DNA of 64,000 nt, taken from assembly GCA_003946805.1 (NCBI GenBank), contig RPSH01000003.1:155519-219518 (forward strand). The letters are read 5' to 3'. Of this stretch, positions 44,008-52,335 are shown in pieces. The notes beneath the pieces were generated by a model. The model saw nothing but the letters and a program-made list of their open reading frames with translations. It searched no databases and had not been told where the DNA came from. The first letter of the stretch is position 1. The number at the start of each line of letters is the position of its first letter. The translations under genes were made by a program, and so were the position numbers. The stretch is from Bacillus sp. 2B10 (GTDB lineage Bacteria; Pseudomonadota; Alphaproteobacteria; Sphingomonadales; Sphingomonadaceae).

Positions 44008-45482
44008 TGTTCCCCCCCCAGCATCAACCCGGCCGTCGCCTTCGCACTGCCGACCACGCCCGGGATCCCCGCGCCCGGATGCGTACCCGCCCCCACCACG
44101 TACAGGTTCGGGATATCGTCGTCGCGGTTGTGCGCGCGGAAATAGGCGCTCTGCGTCAGGATCGGCTCCAGCGAGAAGGCCGAGCCGTGATAGGCATTCA
44201 GGTCGTGGGTGAAGTCGCTCGGCATATAGCTGAACTTCGTCACGATCCGTTCGTGGATGTCGGGAATCAGCCGGCGGCCGACCTCGTCGAGGATGCGCTT
44301 TTCGAGGATCGGGCCGATCTGGTCCCAGTCGACCGGGAACTTGCCGGTGTGGGGAACCGGGCACAGCGCGTAGAAGGTCGAATGGCCTTCGGGCGCCATC
44401 GACGGATCGGTGACGGTCGGATGGTGGAGATAGAGCGAGAAGTCCTCCGACAGCACGCCATGGTCGTAGATGTCGGCCAGCAGCCCCTTATAGCGCGGGC
44501 CGAACAGGATCATGTGGTGCGGGATGCCCGGCCACGTGCCCTTGATGCCGAAATGGACGACGAACAGCGATGGCGAGAAGCGCTTCTTCTCCAGCTTCTG
44601 CGCCCGGCGCTGGCCGCTGCGCGATCCGGACAGCAGGTCGCGATAGCTGTGGACGATATCGGCGTTGGTCGCGACCATGTCGGCGCCGATCACCACCCCG
44701 CTTTTGGTCGTGACGCCGGTCGCGCGGTCGCCCAGCGTGTCGATGCTCCTGACCGGATCGCCCAGCGTGATCGTGCCGCCCAGCTTCTCGAACAGGCGCA
44801 CCAGCCCCGCGACCAGCTTGTTGGTGCCGCCCTGCGCGAACCACACGCCGCCGTCGCGCTCCAGCTTGTGGATCAGCGCATAGATGCTGCTGGTCTTCAT
44901 CGGATCGCCGCCGACCAGCAGGGTGTGGAACGACAGCGCCTGCCGCAGCTTCTCGTTCTTCACGAACGACGACACGATCGAATAGACCGAGCGCCACGCC
45001 TGATACTTCGCCAGCGCCGGCGCGGCTTTTATCATCGAGGCGAAGTCGAGGAACGGCACATGGCCGAGCTTCACATAGCCTTCCTCGTACACGCCCGCCG
45101 AATATTCGAGGAAGCGGGCATAGCCGGCAAGGTCGCCGGGATCGAGCTTGGCGATCTCCGACCGCAGCAGCGTGTCGTCGTTGGTATAGTCGAAATTCGT
45201 GCCGTCGGGCCAGTTGAGCCGGTAGAAGGGCGACACCGCTTCCAGCGTCACGTCATCGGCCATGTCGCGGCCGGTCAGCTGCCACAATTCCTGCAATGCT
45301 TCGGGCGCGGTGATGACGGTGGGGCCGGCGTCGAAGACGAAGCCGTCGCGTTCCCAGTAATAGGCCCGGCCGCCGGGCTTGTCGCGCCCTTCGACCAGGG
45401 TGGTCTGTACGCCGGCCGACTGCAGCCGGATGGCGAGCGCGAGGCCACCGAACCCTGCGCCGATAACGACTGCCGTCTTCAC
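44004..45482 (-). CDS. crtI: Phytoene desaturase
   Basis: A 492-residue FAD-dependent CrtI. The N-terminal dinucleotide-binding fold is VVIGAGFGGLALAIRLQSAG with GGRAYYWERDGFVFDAGPTVI following, and the C-terminal signature is YVVGAGTHPGAGIPGVVGSAKATAGLML. It desaturates phytoene to lycopene at the membrane. The start is a GTG at 45482 that overlaps the crtY stop (GTGA); the open frame further upstream is antisense to nothing useful and overlaps crtY. Length is normal for bacterial CrtI. Confidence 0.95.
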   Translation of the reverse strand: MKTAVVIGAGFGGLALAIRLQSAGVQTTLVEGRDKPGGRAYYWERDGFVFDAGPTVITAPEALQELWQLTGRDMADDVTLEAVSPFYRLNWPDGTNFDYTNDDTLLRSEIAKLDPGDLAGYARFLEYSAGVYEEGYVKLGHVPFLDFASMIKAAPALAKYQAWRSVYSIVSSFVKNEKLRQALSFHTLLVGGDPMKTSSIYALIHKLERDGGVWFAQGGTNKLVAGLVRLFEKLGGTITLGDPVRSIDTLGDRATGVTTKSGVVIGADMVATNADIVHSYRDLLSGSRSGQRRAQKLEKKRFSPSLFVVHFGIKGTWPGIPHHMILFGPRYKGLLADIYDHGVLSEDFSLYLHHPTVTDPSMAPEGHSTFYALCPVPHTGKFPVDWDQIGPILEKRILDEVGRRLIPDIHERIVTKFSYMPSDFTHDLNAYHGSAFSLEPILTQSAYFRAHNRDDDIPNLYVVGAGTHPGAGIPGVVGSAKATAGLMLGGEQ

Positions 45483-46642
45483 GCCCGTCTCCCCATCAAG
45501 GCCCGTATCGCCCGGCCGACCGGCACCGGCGGTTTGCCGATCAATACCCGTGCCTGATCGAACAGGACCGATTGTCCCGCATAGAAGCGCCCGATCAGCC
45601 CCGCGTCCAGCCGGTAGAAGCGTTCGAGCACGCGGTAGCGTTCCGCCGGTTCCGCCGCACGGAACAACATCGTCGCCAGCATCCGGTAGAAGCGCCGCTT
45701 CTTCCACAGCGACGCGGCGAAGTCATGCGTCAGCGTGTGCAGCGCCCCGCCGCTCCAGTCGCCGGCATCGGCGACCAGATGCGCCAGCCGCACCGCGTCG
45801 GGCAGCGAATAGCCGGTCAGCGGATGGAACAGCCCTGCGCGCATCCCGCCCTTCGCCACGCGGTTGCCGCCCGATCGCCAATAGGCTTCGAAATCGCCGC
45901 CCATCGCGACCGGCAGCACGCCGGTCTCGCTGCGCCCGACCGACGCCGCGTCCCACCCCTGCGCCGCGGCATAGGCGGAGATGCGCGCGGCCAGCGCCTG
46001 CGTATCGAGGTCTGGGGTGTCGCTGTAATAGGTATCCTCGACGAACAGCGTCGATGCGTCGAACGGCAGCGTGTAGACGAAGCGATAGCCGTCGATCTGT
46101 TCGACCGATCCGTCCATCACGATCGGGCGTTCGACGCCGTGGGGATAGGCGGTGCGCAGCTCCATCCCCATGAATTTCTGCCAGCCGAGGTCGAGATGCG
46201 CCACGTCGCCGGGACCGCGGCAGTCGATCACGCCCTGCGCCTCGACCCGGTCGCCATCGGCAAGCACCACCGCGGTCGGGCTGGTGCCGAGCACCCGCGT
46301 CGACGGCATCAGCGATTCGGGCGACAGGCTCTGGCGCAGCACGGTGTCGAGCCGTTCCGAGGTGATCGAATAATAGCTGGTGTCGAGCGTGCGGGTGAGC
46401 GCGGGAAAGGCGACGTCGTAGCCGCGCCAGCCATGCGCGACCAGCGGCGCCACCAGCGCACGGTGCGCATCCGACACGTCGCTGCCGAAGAACGACCAGA
46501 CATGGTTGCCGCCGAACTGCGCCGCGCCGTCGATCAGGCGGATGCGCGCATCGGGCCGCCGCTTCGCCGCCGCCAGCGCGATCAGCGCGCCGGACAATCC
46601 CCCGCCGACGATGGCGAGGTCGCATTGATGGATGGTGGGCAT
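45479..46642 (-). CDS. crtY: Lycopene beta-cyclase
   Basis: A 387-residue CrtY-type cyclase that makes both beta-ionone rings of beta-carotene. It starts with the dinucleotide-binding motif DLAIVGGGLSGALIALAAAK, continues with GGNHVWSFF, and has the FVEDTYYSD stretch and FHPLTGYSLPDAVRLA typical of the family. It is the first gene of the operon. The 5' side carries a 140-bp inverted repeat and the divergent hydroxylase gene, so the operon promoter must lie in 46643-46866. Confidence 0.94.
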   Translation of the reverse strand: MPTIHQCDLAIVGGGLSGALIALAAAKRRPDARIRLIDGAAQFGGNHVWSFFGSDVSDAHRALVAPLVAHGWRGYDVAFPALTRTLDTSYYSITSERLDTVLRQSLSPESLMPSTRVLGTSPTAVVLADGDRVEAQGVIDCRGPGDVAHLDLGWQKFMGMELRTAYPHGVERPIVMDGSVEQIDGYRFVYTLPFDASTLFVEDTYYSDTPDLDTQALAARISAYAAAQGWDAASVGRSETGVLPVAMGGDFEAYWRSGGNRVAKGGMRAGLFHPLTGYSLPDAVRLAHLVADAGDWSGGALHTLTHDFAASLWKKRRFYRMLATMLFRAAEPAERYRVLERFYRLDAGLIGRFYAGQSVLFDQARVLIGKPPVPVGRAIRALMGRRA

Positions 46643-46689
46643 CGGCCCGCCCTAGGGGAGCGGGACGGCAGTAGCAACGCCACGACTCA

Positions 46690-46828
46690 CATCCTCCCCG
46701 GCACGGGGAGGGGGACCGTCGCCGAAGGCGATGGTGGAGGGGGATCGCCCCATAGCGCAGCCACATCGTATGCGGACGCCCCCTCCACCATCCTGCGGAT
46801 GGTCCCCCACCCCGTGCCGGGGAGGATT
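46690..46828. repeat. Long intergenic inverted repeat upstream of crtY
   Basis: A left arm starting ATCCTCCCCGGCACGGGGAG and ending GATGGTGGAGGGGG (46690-46742) is complementary to a right arm starting CCCCCTCCACCATC and ending CCCGTGCCGGGGAGGAT (about 46779-46828), each about 50 bases with a few mismatches. It fills most of the divergent promoter region between crtY and the hydroxylase gene. Confidence 0.82.
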
Positions 46829-46866
46829 TCCTGTCATCCGGACACGCAATCCGCTACACGACCGCC

Positions 46867-47682
46867 ATGTCGATCCCGCTGGCCATCCTGCTGTCCGCCG
46901 TGGCGATGACGCTGATCGTGGGCGTACGCTATCTGCTCGCCTCGGCCGGCTTCGCCTTTGCCACGCGCGCGCGGCATCCCGGGCTGTACCGCGGCCTCGA
47001 TGCGCAGATCGCGAAGGAAATCCGCTGGTCGCTGCTGTCCGCCGCGATCTACGGCATTCCCGCCGGTATCGTCGCATGGGGGTGGCAGCATCGCGGCTGG
47101 ACGCAAATCTATGCGCAGATCGACGCATATCCGCTGTGGTATCTGCCGCTGTCGGTGCTGTTGTACCTGTTCGCGCACGACAGCTGGTTCTACTGGACGC
47201 ATCGCTGGATGCACCGGCCGAAATGGTTCCGGATCGCCCATGCCGTCCACCATGCCAGCCGCCCGCCCACCGCATGGGCGGCGATGGCGTTCCACCCGAT
47301 CGAGGCGCTGACCGGCGCTGTGGTAATTCCGCTACTGGTTTTCGTGATTCCGATCCACATCGGCGCACTGGCATTGGTGCTGACGATCATGACGGTTATG
47401 GGCGTTACGAACCACATGGGGTGGGAGATGTTCCCCCGGTTCATGTGGGCGGGGCGATTGGGCGGCTGGCTGATTACCGCCAGCCATCATCAGAGGCATC
47501 ATGAACGCTATGGCTGCAACTTCGGACTGTACTTCCGTTTCTGGGACCGGGTGTGCGGCACCGACGGCGGGCTCGGCGACTTCGAAAAGGAACGCGCGCG
47601 CCTGGCGCGTCGGACGGCGCGCGGGCATGGCGGCGCTGGTGCTGGCGACGCTGCCGGGGGCCATGCCGACGGGCACGCTTGA
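46867..47682 (+). CDS. Sterol desaturase/fatty acid hydroxylase superfamily protein
   Basis: A 271-residue integral membrane di-iron enzyme with four or more hydrophobic segments and the histidine clusters of the family: HDSWFYWTHRWMH, HAVHH and SHHQRHH. Substrate is unknown; the position next to crtY makes a carotenoid ring hydroxylase (such as the 2,2'-type needed for nostoxanthin in Sphingomonas) one candidate, and a lipid hydroxylase another. It is not a CrtZ-type 160-residue enzyme. The C-terminal 24 residues (RRTARGHGGAGAGDAAGGHA) are low-complexity because the frame runs on for about 55 bases into the next gene. Confidence 0.84.
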   Translation: MSIPLAILLSAVAMTLIVGVRYLLASAGFAFATRARHPGLYRGLDAQIAKEIRWSLLSAAIYGIPAGIVAWGWQHRGWTQIYAQIDAYPLWYLPLSVLLYLFAHDSWFYWTHRWMHRPKWFRIAHAVHHASRPPTAWAAMAFHPIEALTGAVVIPLLVFVIPIHIGALALVLTIMTVMGVTNHMGWEMFPRFMWAGRLGGWLITASHHQRHHERYGCNFGLYFRFWDRVCGTDGGLGDFEKERARLARRTARGHGGAGAGDAAGGHADGHA

Positions 47683-48037
47683 CGTCCGGGTCAGCGACCT
47701 GCGTTCGACAAAGGGCGTGATCCGCCTGTGCCTGACCGCCGATCCCAAGAATTTTCCGGGCTGCACCGACGATCGCAACGCCGTGACCCGCACCTTCGCC
47801 GCAGGGGATCGCGGTGTGCGTATCGCCGGGCTGGGGCGCGGCGATTATGCCGTGTCGATCATCCACGACGAAAACAACAATGCGAAGCTCGACACCTTTG
47901 CCGGCATCCCGCGCGAAGGCTTCGGCTTCTCGCGCAATCCTGCGATCCGCTTCGGGCCCCCCAAGTTCAGCGCGGCCGAGTTTCCGCTGGCAGGTGATGT
48001 AACGATGCAACAGGTGCGGATTCGCTACCTGCTGTAG
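47627..48037 (+). CDS. Secreted DUF2141 protein
   Basis: A 136-residue protein beginning with a short signal-like sequence (MAALVLATLPGAMPTG) and then the DUF2141 domain: LDVRVSDLRSTKGVIRLCL, FPGCT, and DYAVSIIHDENNNAKLDTFAGIPREGFGFSRN, which is the family hallmark. It should be exported; the function of the family is unknown. The start overlaps the end of the upstream hydroxylase frame by 56 bases, which is unusual; upstream in-frame ATGs at 47501 and 47510 would overlap even more. Association of DUF2141 with hydroxylase genes near carotenoid loci is something I have seen in sphingomonads but cannot verify here. Confidence 0.8.
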   Translation: MAALVLATLPGAMPTGTLDVRVSDLRSTKGVIRLCLTADPKNFPGCTDDRNAVTRTFAAGDRGVRIAGLGRGDYAVSIIHDENNNAKLDTFAGIPREGFGFSRNPAIRFGPPKFSAAEFPLAGDVTMQQVRIRYLL

Positions 48038-48105
48038 TTTTCCATACGGACCGAAGCGTTCGGGACAGCGTTACGCTCCAGCAACATTCATCCGGAGCCA
48101 CGCCC

Positions 48106-48972
48106 TTGCGCGCCATTCTCGCCGCCATCCTCGCCACGACCTTCGCCACGCCCGCCCTTGCCCAGGACGCGACGGGGCCGGCGGTGCCCGCGTCAGCGGT
48201 TCCCAATGAAGATACCGGCGGCGATTTCTACGTCGTCGGCCTGGGTGCCGCCGTGCTGCCCGATTACGAAGGGTCGGACGATTACAGCTTCTCGCCGGTC
48301 CCCGCCGCGACGGGACGCGTGTCGGGGTTCAACTTCCTGCTGGCCGGCAACCGCGCCAGCGTCGACCTGATCCGCGACGGCGTCGGCCCCACCTGGGACA
48401 TCCAGGCCGGACCGATCGCGGTCGTCGGCCTCAACCGCAACTCGACCAGGGGCATCGATGACGCGCAGGTCCGCGCGCTCGGCACCGTCGGCACCGCGAT
48501 CGAACTGGGCGGCTATGTCGGCATCGGCAAGACCGGCGTCATCACGTCGCAGTTCGACCGCCTCTCGGTCTCGCTCAGCTATCGCAAGGATGTCGCCGGC
48601 GGCCACAAGTCGACCGTCCTCGCCCCGACGATCAACTATGTCACCCCGCTCAGCCTGCGCGCGATCGCCGGGGTGTTCGTATCGGCCGAGCGGGTCGGCG
48701 AAGGCTATGCCGACCGGTATTTCTCGGTAAATCAGGCGCAGTCGCTGGCCAGCGGCCTGCCGATCTACAACGCGCGCAGCGGGTGGAAGAACTGGACGCT
48801 GGGCGCGCTGGCGGGTCATTCGATCAGCGGCGACCTGCGCTCGGGCTGGCAGCTGTTCGGCACGGTCGTCTATCGCAAAATGCTCAACGACTTCGCCGAC
48901 AGCCCGCTCGTCGCGCGCAACGGGTCGAGCAACCAGTGGCTGGGTGCGGTCGGGGTCGCCTACAGCTTCTGA
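48106..48972 (+). CDS. MipA/OmpV family outer-membrane protein
   Basis: A 288-residue outer-membrane beta-barrel protein. It has a signal peptide (MRAILAAILATTFATPALAQ) and then alternating amphipathic strands (DFYVVGLGAAVLPDYEGSDDYSFSPVPAATG is the typical MipA N-terminal block) ending in the C-terminal aromatic signature GAVGVAYSF. Members are scaffold or porin-like proteins in the outer membrane, MipA interacting with murein synthesis enzymes in E. coli. The start is TTG at 48106, with CGGAG about nine bases upstream; no ATG in frame preserves the signal peptide. Confidence 0.88.
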   Translation: MRAILAAILATTFATPALAQDATGPAVPASAVPNEDTGGDFYVVGLGAAVLPDYEGSDDYSFSPVPAATGRVSGFNFLLAGNRASVDLIRDGVGPTWDIQAGPIAVVGLNRNSTRGIDDAQVRALGTVGTAIELGGYVGIGKTGVITSQFDRLSVSLSYRKDVAGGHKSTVLAPTINYVTPLSLRAIAGVFVSAERVGEGYADRYFSVNQAQSLASGLPIYNARSGWKNWTLGALAGHSISGDLRSGWQLFGTVVYRKMLNDFADSPLVARNGSSNQWLGAVGVAYSF

Positions 48973-48985
48973 ACGAGCGTCGGGA

Positions 48986-49756
48986 TCAGCGCGCCAGCCG
49001 TCCGTCGGTCGTCGCGCTCTCCTCGAACGCGAACAGCACCTTCGGGTCGGGCAGGTCGTGCTCGCGCGCGATCGCGTCCGGCGCGATCCGCGCGACGACA
49101 TGGGCGAGCGCGGCGATCCGTGCCGGTTTTTTGCTGTCGGCGCGGATGCAGTGCCATGGCGACAGCGCGGTATGCGTGCGCGACAGCATCCGGTCGCGCG
49201 CGGCGGAATAATCGTCCCAGCGTTCCTGCGCCACCGCGTCGAGGTCCGATACCTTCAGCTGCTTGAGCGGATCGGTCCGCCGCGCATCCAGCCGGTCCTT
49301 CTGCTCCTTGCGCGAGATGTCGAGCCACAGCTTGACCAGCCGGATACCGCTTTCGATCAGCATCCGTTCGAAATCGGGGGCATCGCGCAGAAACGCTTCC
49401 TGCTCGGCCGCGGTCGAAAACCCCATGACCGTCTCCACCCCGGCGCGATTGTACCACGACCGGTTGAGGATCACGAGCTCGCCCGCCGCGGGCAAGTGCG
49501 CGACATAGCGCTGGAAATACCATTGCGACCGTTCGCGGTCGGACGGCTTGGGCAGCGCCACGACGCGGGTCGCGCGCGTCCAGATATGCTCGACCATCCG
49601 CTTGATCGTGCCGTCCTTGCCCGCCCCATCGCGTCCTTCGAGCAGGATCACCACCCGCTCGCCACTCTCCGCCGCCGCGATCTGGGTCTGCACGAGCGCC
49701 AGCTGCAAGGCCTGCAGCCGCAATTCATAGACGTCTTTCTTCATCCCCGGCAGCAT
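48986..49756 (-). CDS. ppk2: Polyphosphate kinase 2 family protein
   Basis: A 256-residue PPK2 enzyme. The Walker A is EGRDGAGKDGTI (about 40-51), Walker B is LNRSWYNRAG (97-106) and the lid region contains DISRKEQKDRLDARR. PPK2 uses polyphosphate to phosphorylate GDP/ADP (or the reverse) and helps nucleotide homeostasis under stress. The start is taken as the ATG at 49756; the ATG at 49744 (MKKDVYEL) or TTG at 49765 are alternatives because none has a clear ribosome binding site. It is convergent with the MipA gene and the last ordinary chromosomal gene before the accessory region. Confidence 0.92.
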   Translation of the reverse strand: MLPGMKKDVYELRLQALQLALVQTQIAAAESGERVVILLEGRDGAGKDGTIKRMVEHIWTRATRVVALPKPSDRERSQWYFQRYVAHLPAAGELVILNRSWYNRAGVETVMGFSTAAEQEAFLRDAPDFERMLIESGIRLVKLWLDISRKEQKDRLDARRTDPLKQLKVSDLDAVAQERWDDYSAARDRMLSRTHTALSPWHCIRADSKKPARIAALAHVVARIAPDAIAREHDLPDPKVLFAFEESATTDGRLAR

Positions 49757-50087
49757 GACACGCAAGATGCGCGGCCGGAAGCGATTTGAAGATTCGGCGG
49801 ATGGTATCGGAACGACGGTCCCGGCGACGAAGCGCGCCGGGAAAATGGTGCCCCACGGGGGACGAAACCGGGCACTCAGATCATTGGCAAATTTCGCTCC
49901 GCCCCAGCTAAGTTCGGCAGCGGGTAACAGATATCGCTGTGAGGGCAGCTACGGCGAGCGAATTAATCTGGTGAGAACCGGCCAGCGCCTCGAGCGTGAT
50001 TGGCGATCGTTTGTCCCTATACCGCTTGATCCCGAGCCCGATCATTTCAGATCGGCTGCCCGTACGGCGTTCGAGATGCGATAAACA
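49757..50087. other. Gene-free stretch at the left edge of the accessory island
   Basis: This 330-base interval between ppk2 and the hipB operator shows no convincing gene and no repeat of the families seen elsewhere. Composition becomes more AT-rich towards its right end. It may contain the ppk2 promoter and the boundary between core chromosome and island, but no attachment repeat could be identified by eye. Confidence 0.5.
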
Positions 50088-50133
50088 GCATAATATCGCT
50101 TTATGCGTTTAACAGCATAAAGCAATATTATGC
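50088..50133. promoter_or_regulatory. 46-bp palindromic operator upstream of hipBA
   Basis: GCATAATATCGCTTTATGC (50088-50106) and GCATAAAGCAATATTATGC (50115-50133) are 19-base inverted repeats with one mismatch around an eight-base centre (GTTTAACA). Each arm itself contains a GCATAAT/GCTTTATGC double half-site, so two HipB dimers could bind. Further GCATA/TATGC words follow at 50169-50200. The position about 85 bases upstream of the hipB start fits autorepression by the HipB-HipA complex. Confidence 0.8.
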
Positions 50134-50219
50134 GCGTTTGGACATAACATGATTATATGTGAGAAAGCGCATACTACTATCTTATGCGATTTATGGCATA
50201 TACGCTCGTGGAGGCCGGT

Positions 50220-50471
50220 ATGTTCCAGATCATCAGATCCCCGCTGCAACTGGGAACAGCCATCCGCAACGCCCGCAAGGGGCGGGGATGGACGCAGCAC
50301 GATCTCTCTGCCCTATCTGGCCTGCGTCAGGAACTCATCTCGAGGATCGAGACAGGCCACGAGGGCACGAAACTTTCGTCGATCCACGCGCTGTTTGCAG
50401 TGCTCGACCTCGATCTAGTCGTCGAGGAACGAAACGCTCGCAATACGCAAGGCACCGAGGACATCTTCTGA
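50220..50471 (+). CDS. hipB: HipB-type antitoxin, XRE-family DNA-binding protein
   Basis: An 83-residue protein with one XRE/Cro-type helix-turn-helix: LGTAIRNARKGRGWTQHDLSALSGLRQELISRIETG, ending in a short acidic tail. As the antitoxin of a hipBA module it binds and neutralises the HipA kinase and represses its own promoter. GGAGG about six bases upstream of the ATG at 50220 fixes the start over ATGs at 50184 and 50193. Its stop overlaps the hipA start (TGATG). Together with the large palindrome upstream it is a complete regulated toxin-antitoxin unit. Confidence 0.9.
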   Translation: MFQIIRSPLQLGTAIRNARKGRGWTQHDLSALSGLRQELISRIETGHEGTKLSSIHALFAVLDLDLVVEERNARNTQGTEDIF

Positions 50472-51799
50472 TGCCACGCAGGAGAGCACACGTCCCGCTC
50501 GACGTCTTCATCAACAACCGGCTCGTTGGCCATCTGGCCAAGGAGAACGACGGTGCTGTCCGGTTCGGCTACGACAGCCGTTGGCTCGAATGGCAGAATG
50601 CCTTCGCTGTCTCGCTGTCCCTGCCGCTGCGACCTACGCCATATGCCGGCGCACCCGTGGCCGCTGTTTTCGACAACCTGCTCCCCGACAATCCCGATAT
50701 CCGCAGACGGGTTGCCGAGCGGACCGGTGCAGAGGGAACTGACGCATATAGTCTTCTGGAGGAGATCGGTCGGGACTGCGCAGGCGCCATGCAGTTTCTC
50801 CATAAAGGCGAACAGCCGAGCGCCCTGAGCGACGTTCAGGGAGAGCGGATTTCGGTCGAGGAAATCGAAAAGATCCTGGCTAATCTCGCACGGGCGCCTC
50901 TCGGCATGGATGCCGGGCAGGAATTCCGCATCTCGATTGCCGGAGCGCAGGAGAAGACGGCACTGCTCCACCATCGAGACAGGTGGCTGCGACCCAGAGG
51001 CACCACCCCGACCACACACATCCTGAAACCGCAGCTTGGACTAATACCGACCGCGATCGGGCCGATCGACATGGATGCGAGCGTAGACAACGAGCACTAC
51101 TGCCTGACGCTTCTGGAGGAATTTGGCCTCAAGGTCGCTCAGACCCGCATCGACACGTTTGGGAAGCGCCGGGTCCTCGTGGTCGAGCGTTTCGATCGCC
51201 TGTGGCGGGGCGGCGCCGAGCTGCTGCGCCTGCCTCAGGAAGACTGTTGTCAGGCCCTCGGCATTCCGCCTGCCCGCAAGTATCAGAGCGAGGGCGGCCC
51301 CAGCGCAGCGAGCATTCTGAAGCTGCTGCAGCAGGCTGACGAACCCGTCAACGATCAGGCGGCGTTCTTCAGGGCCATCATTCTGTTCTGGCTTATCGGG
51401 GCGACCGACGGACACGGAAAGAACTTCAGCATCTTTCTCCGCCCTGGCGGTCGATATGCCCTGACGCCCTTCTACGACGTGCTTACCGCACAGCCCGCCT
51501 TCGACAAAAGACAGATCCCTCACAGAAGCTTCAGGCTGGCGATGTCGGCCGGAACGAGCCGGAAATACAAGATACTCGACATCTCCGGTCGCCATTTCGT
51601 TGAGACCGGTCTCGAAGGAGGAATGGGCCGCGCCATGATCTTCGCTGCAATTCGCGACGTGCTCGACAATGCGGTATCGGCTTCCGAGCGGGCACTTGCT
51701 AGGATGCCTGCGGATTTCGCAACCGAGATCCATGAAAGCGTGACGGCAGCCATCAAGGGACGGTTTGCGCAGCTCGAGGGCGGACTCGCGGAGATCTGA
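50471..51799 (+). CDS. hipA: HipA-type serine/threonine kinase toxin
   Basis: A 442-residue HipA. The N-subdomain contains LPDNPDIRRRVAERTG, the phosphate-binding segment with the autophosphorylation-type serine is SIAGAQEK (Ser155), the ATP-binding Lys186 is in THILKP, the catalytic loop is GATDGHGKNF (Asp313, Asn318) and the metal-binding Asp336 is in PFYDVLTA, so the kinase appears intact. E. coli HipA phosphorylates GltX and so causes growth arrest and persistence. It is coupled to hipB. Codon use is less GC-biased than in the core genes to the left, consistent with island DNA. Confidence 0.93.
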   Translation: MPRRRAHVPLDVFINNRLVGHLAKENDGAVRFGYDSRWLEWQNAFAVSLSLPLRPTPYAGAPVAAVFDNLLPDNPDIRRRVAERTGAEGTDAYSLLEEIGRDCAGAMQFLHKGEQPSALSDVQGERISVEEIEKILANLARAPLGMDAGQEFRISIAGAQEKTALLHHRDRWLRPRGTTPTTHILKPQLGLIPTAIGPIDMDASVDNEHYCLTLLEEFGLKVAQTRIDTFGKRRVLVVERFDRLWRGGAELLRLPQEDCCQALGIPPARKYQSEGGPSAASILKLLQQADEPVNDQAAFFRAIILFWLIGATDGHGKNFSIFLRPGGRYALTPFYDVLTAQPAFDKRQIPHRSFRLAMSAGTSRKYKILDISGRHFVETGLEGGMGRAMIFAAIRDVLDNAVSASERALARMPADFATEIHESVTAAIKGRFAQLEGGLAEI

Positions 51800-51994
51800 A
51801 CCTTTCCGCAGAAACCGAGGCGACATGGCAAGGCTCTATGAACTGGCGTAGCAAATCGCTGGAGTGCTGGAGGCTGTGGCCAGCCCGAAAGCGCTGCCGG
51901 TCGACATGATCAACGAGACGCCAGCCGCGGCAGCGGTCCTCGTGAGGGCAGTGATGGATGCCGGGGCCCGAGCGCATCTATCGCAAGGGCATCG
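51800..51994 (+). pseudogene. Unrecognised coding remnant interrupted by a stop
   Basis: From an ATG at 51825 the frame reads MARLYELA, then a TAG at 51849-51851, then continues QIAGVLEAVASPKALPVDMI and on to about 51980 with protein-like composition. I do not recognise it. It could be a small gene broken by a nonsense change or the end of a lost one; the sequence then runs into the helicase remnant on the other strand. Confidence 0.3.
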
Positions 51995-52335
51995 TCATTC
52001 CGCTTCATCTGTTAACCGGCATAATACCTCGGTGACAAACCGCGACGGGATATTCTTGCCGTGAAGAAAACGGACCTCATGGCGCGCCCGCGTGAATCCT
52101 ACGTAAAAAGCCGCCGCGCCTCCCGCAGGTCGCTTGCACTCGGATTGTTTCGCGGCAACCGGCCTTCTTCCATCCCCACAAGGGTCACGACATCGAACTC
52201 GCGCCCCTTGGCACTGTGAAGCGTCAAGAGGTTGATGCGGTCGAGGCCTGTACCGATCCCGGCGAACTCTCCGAGCGACAGCCCATCGACGTCCCCTTCG
52301 GGGCCGAGCCGAGCGATGAGGCCGTCGAGCACCCG
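51995..52335 (-). pseudogene. C-terminal fragment of a UvrD/PcrA-like helicase, frameshifted
   Basis: About 110 codons on the minus strand. The first part reads [19 protein letters not shown] (helicase motif V) and [11 protein letters not shown], then LREARRLF; the next codons shift frame and continue as [18 protein letters not shown] (motif VI) to a stop at 51995. Restoring one T in the T5 run near 52108 would rejoin the frames as [12 protein letters not shown], the expected family sequence. The N-terminal 600 or so residues, including Walker A, are absent. The 5' side is joined directly to integrase-like sequence, so this is a relic, not a functional gene. Confidence 0.82.

Noticed and set aside
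51864..52064. A 66-codon plus-strand open frame
   Set aside because: It is the continuation of a frame interrupted by TAG at 51849 and overlaps the helicase remnant on the other strand; recorded only as a low-confidence remnant.
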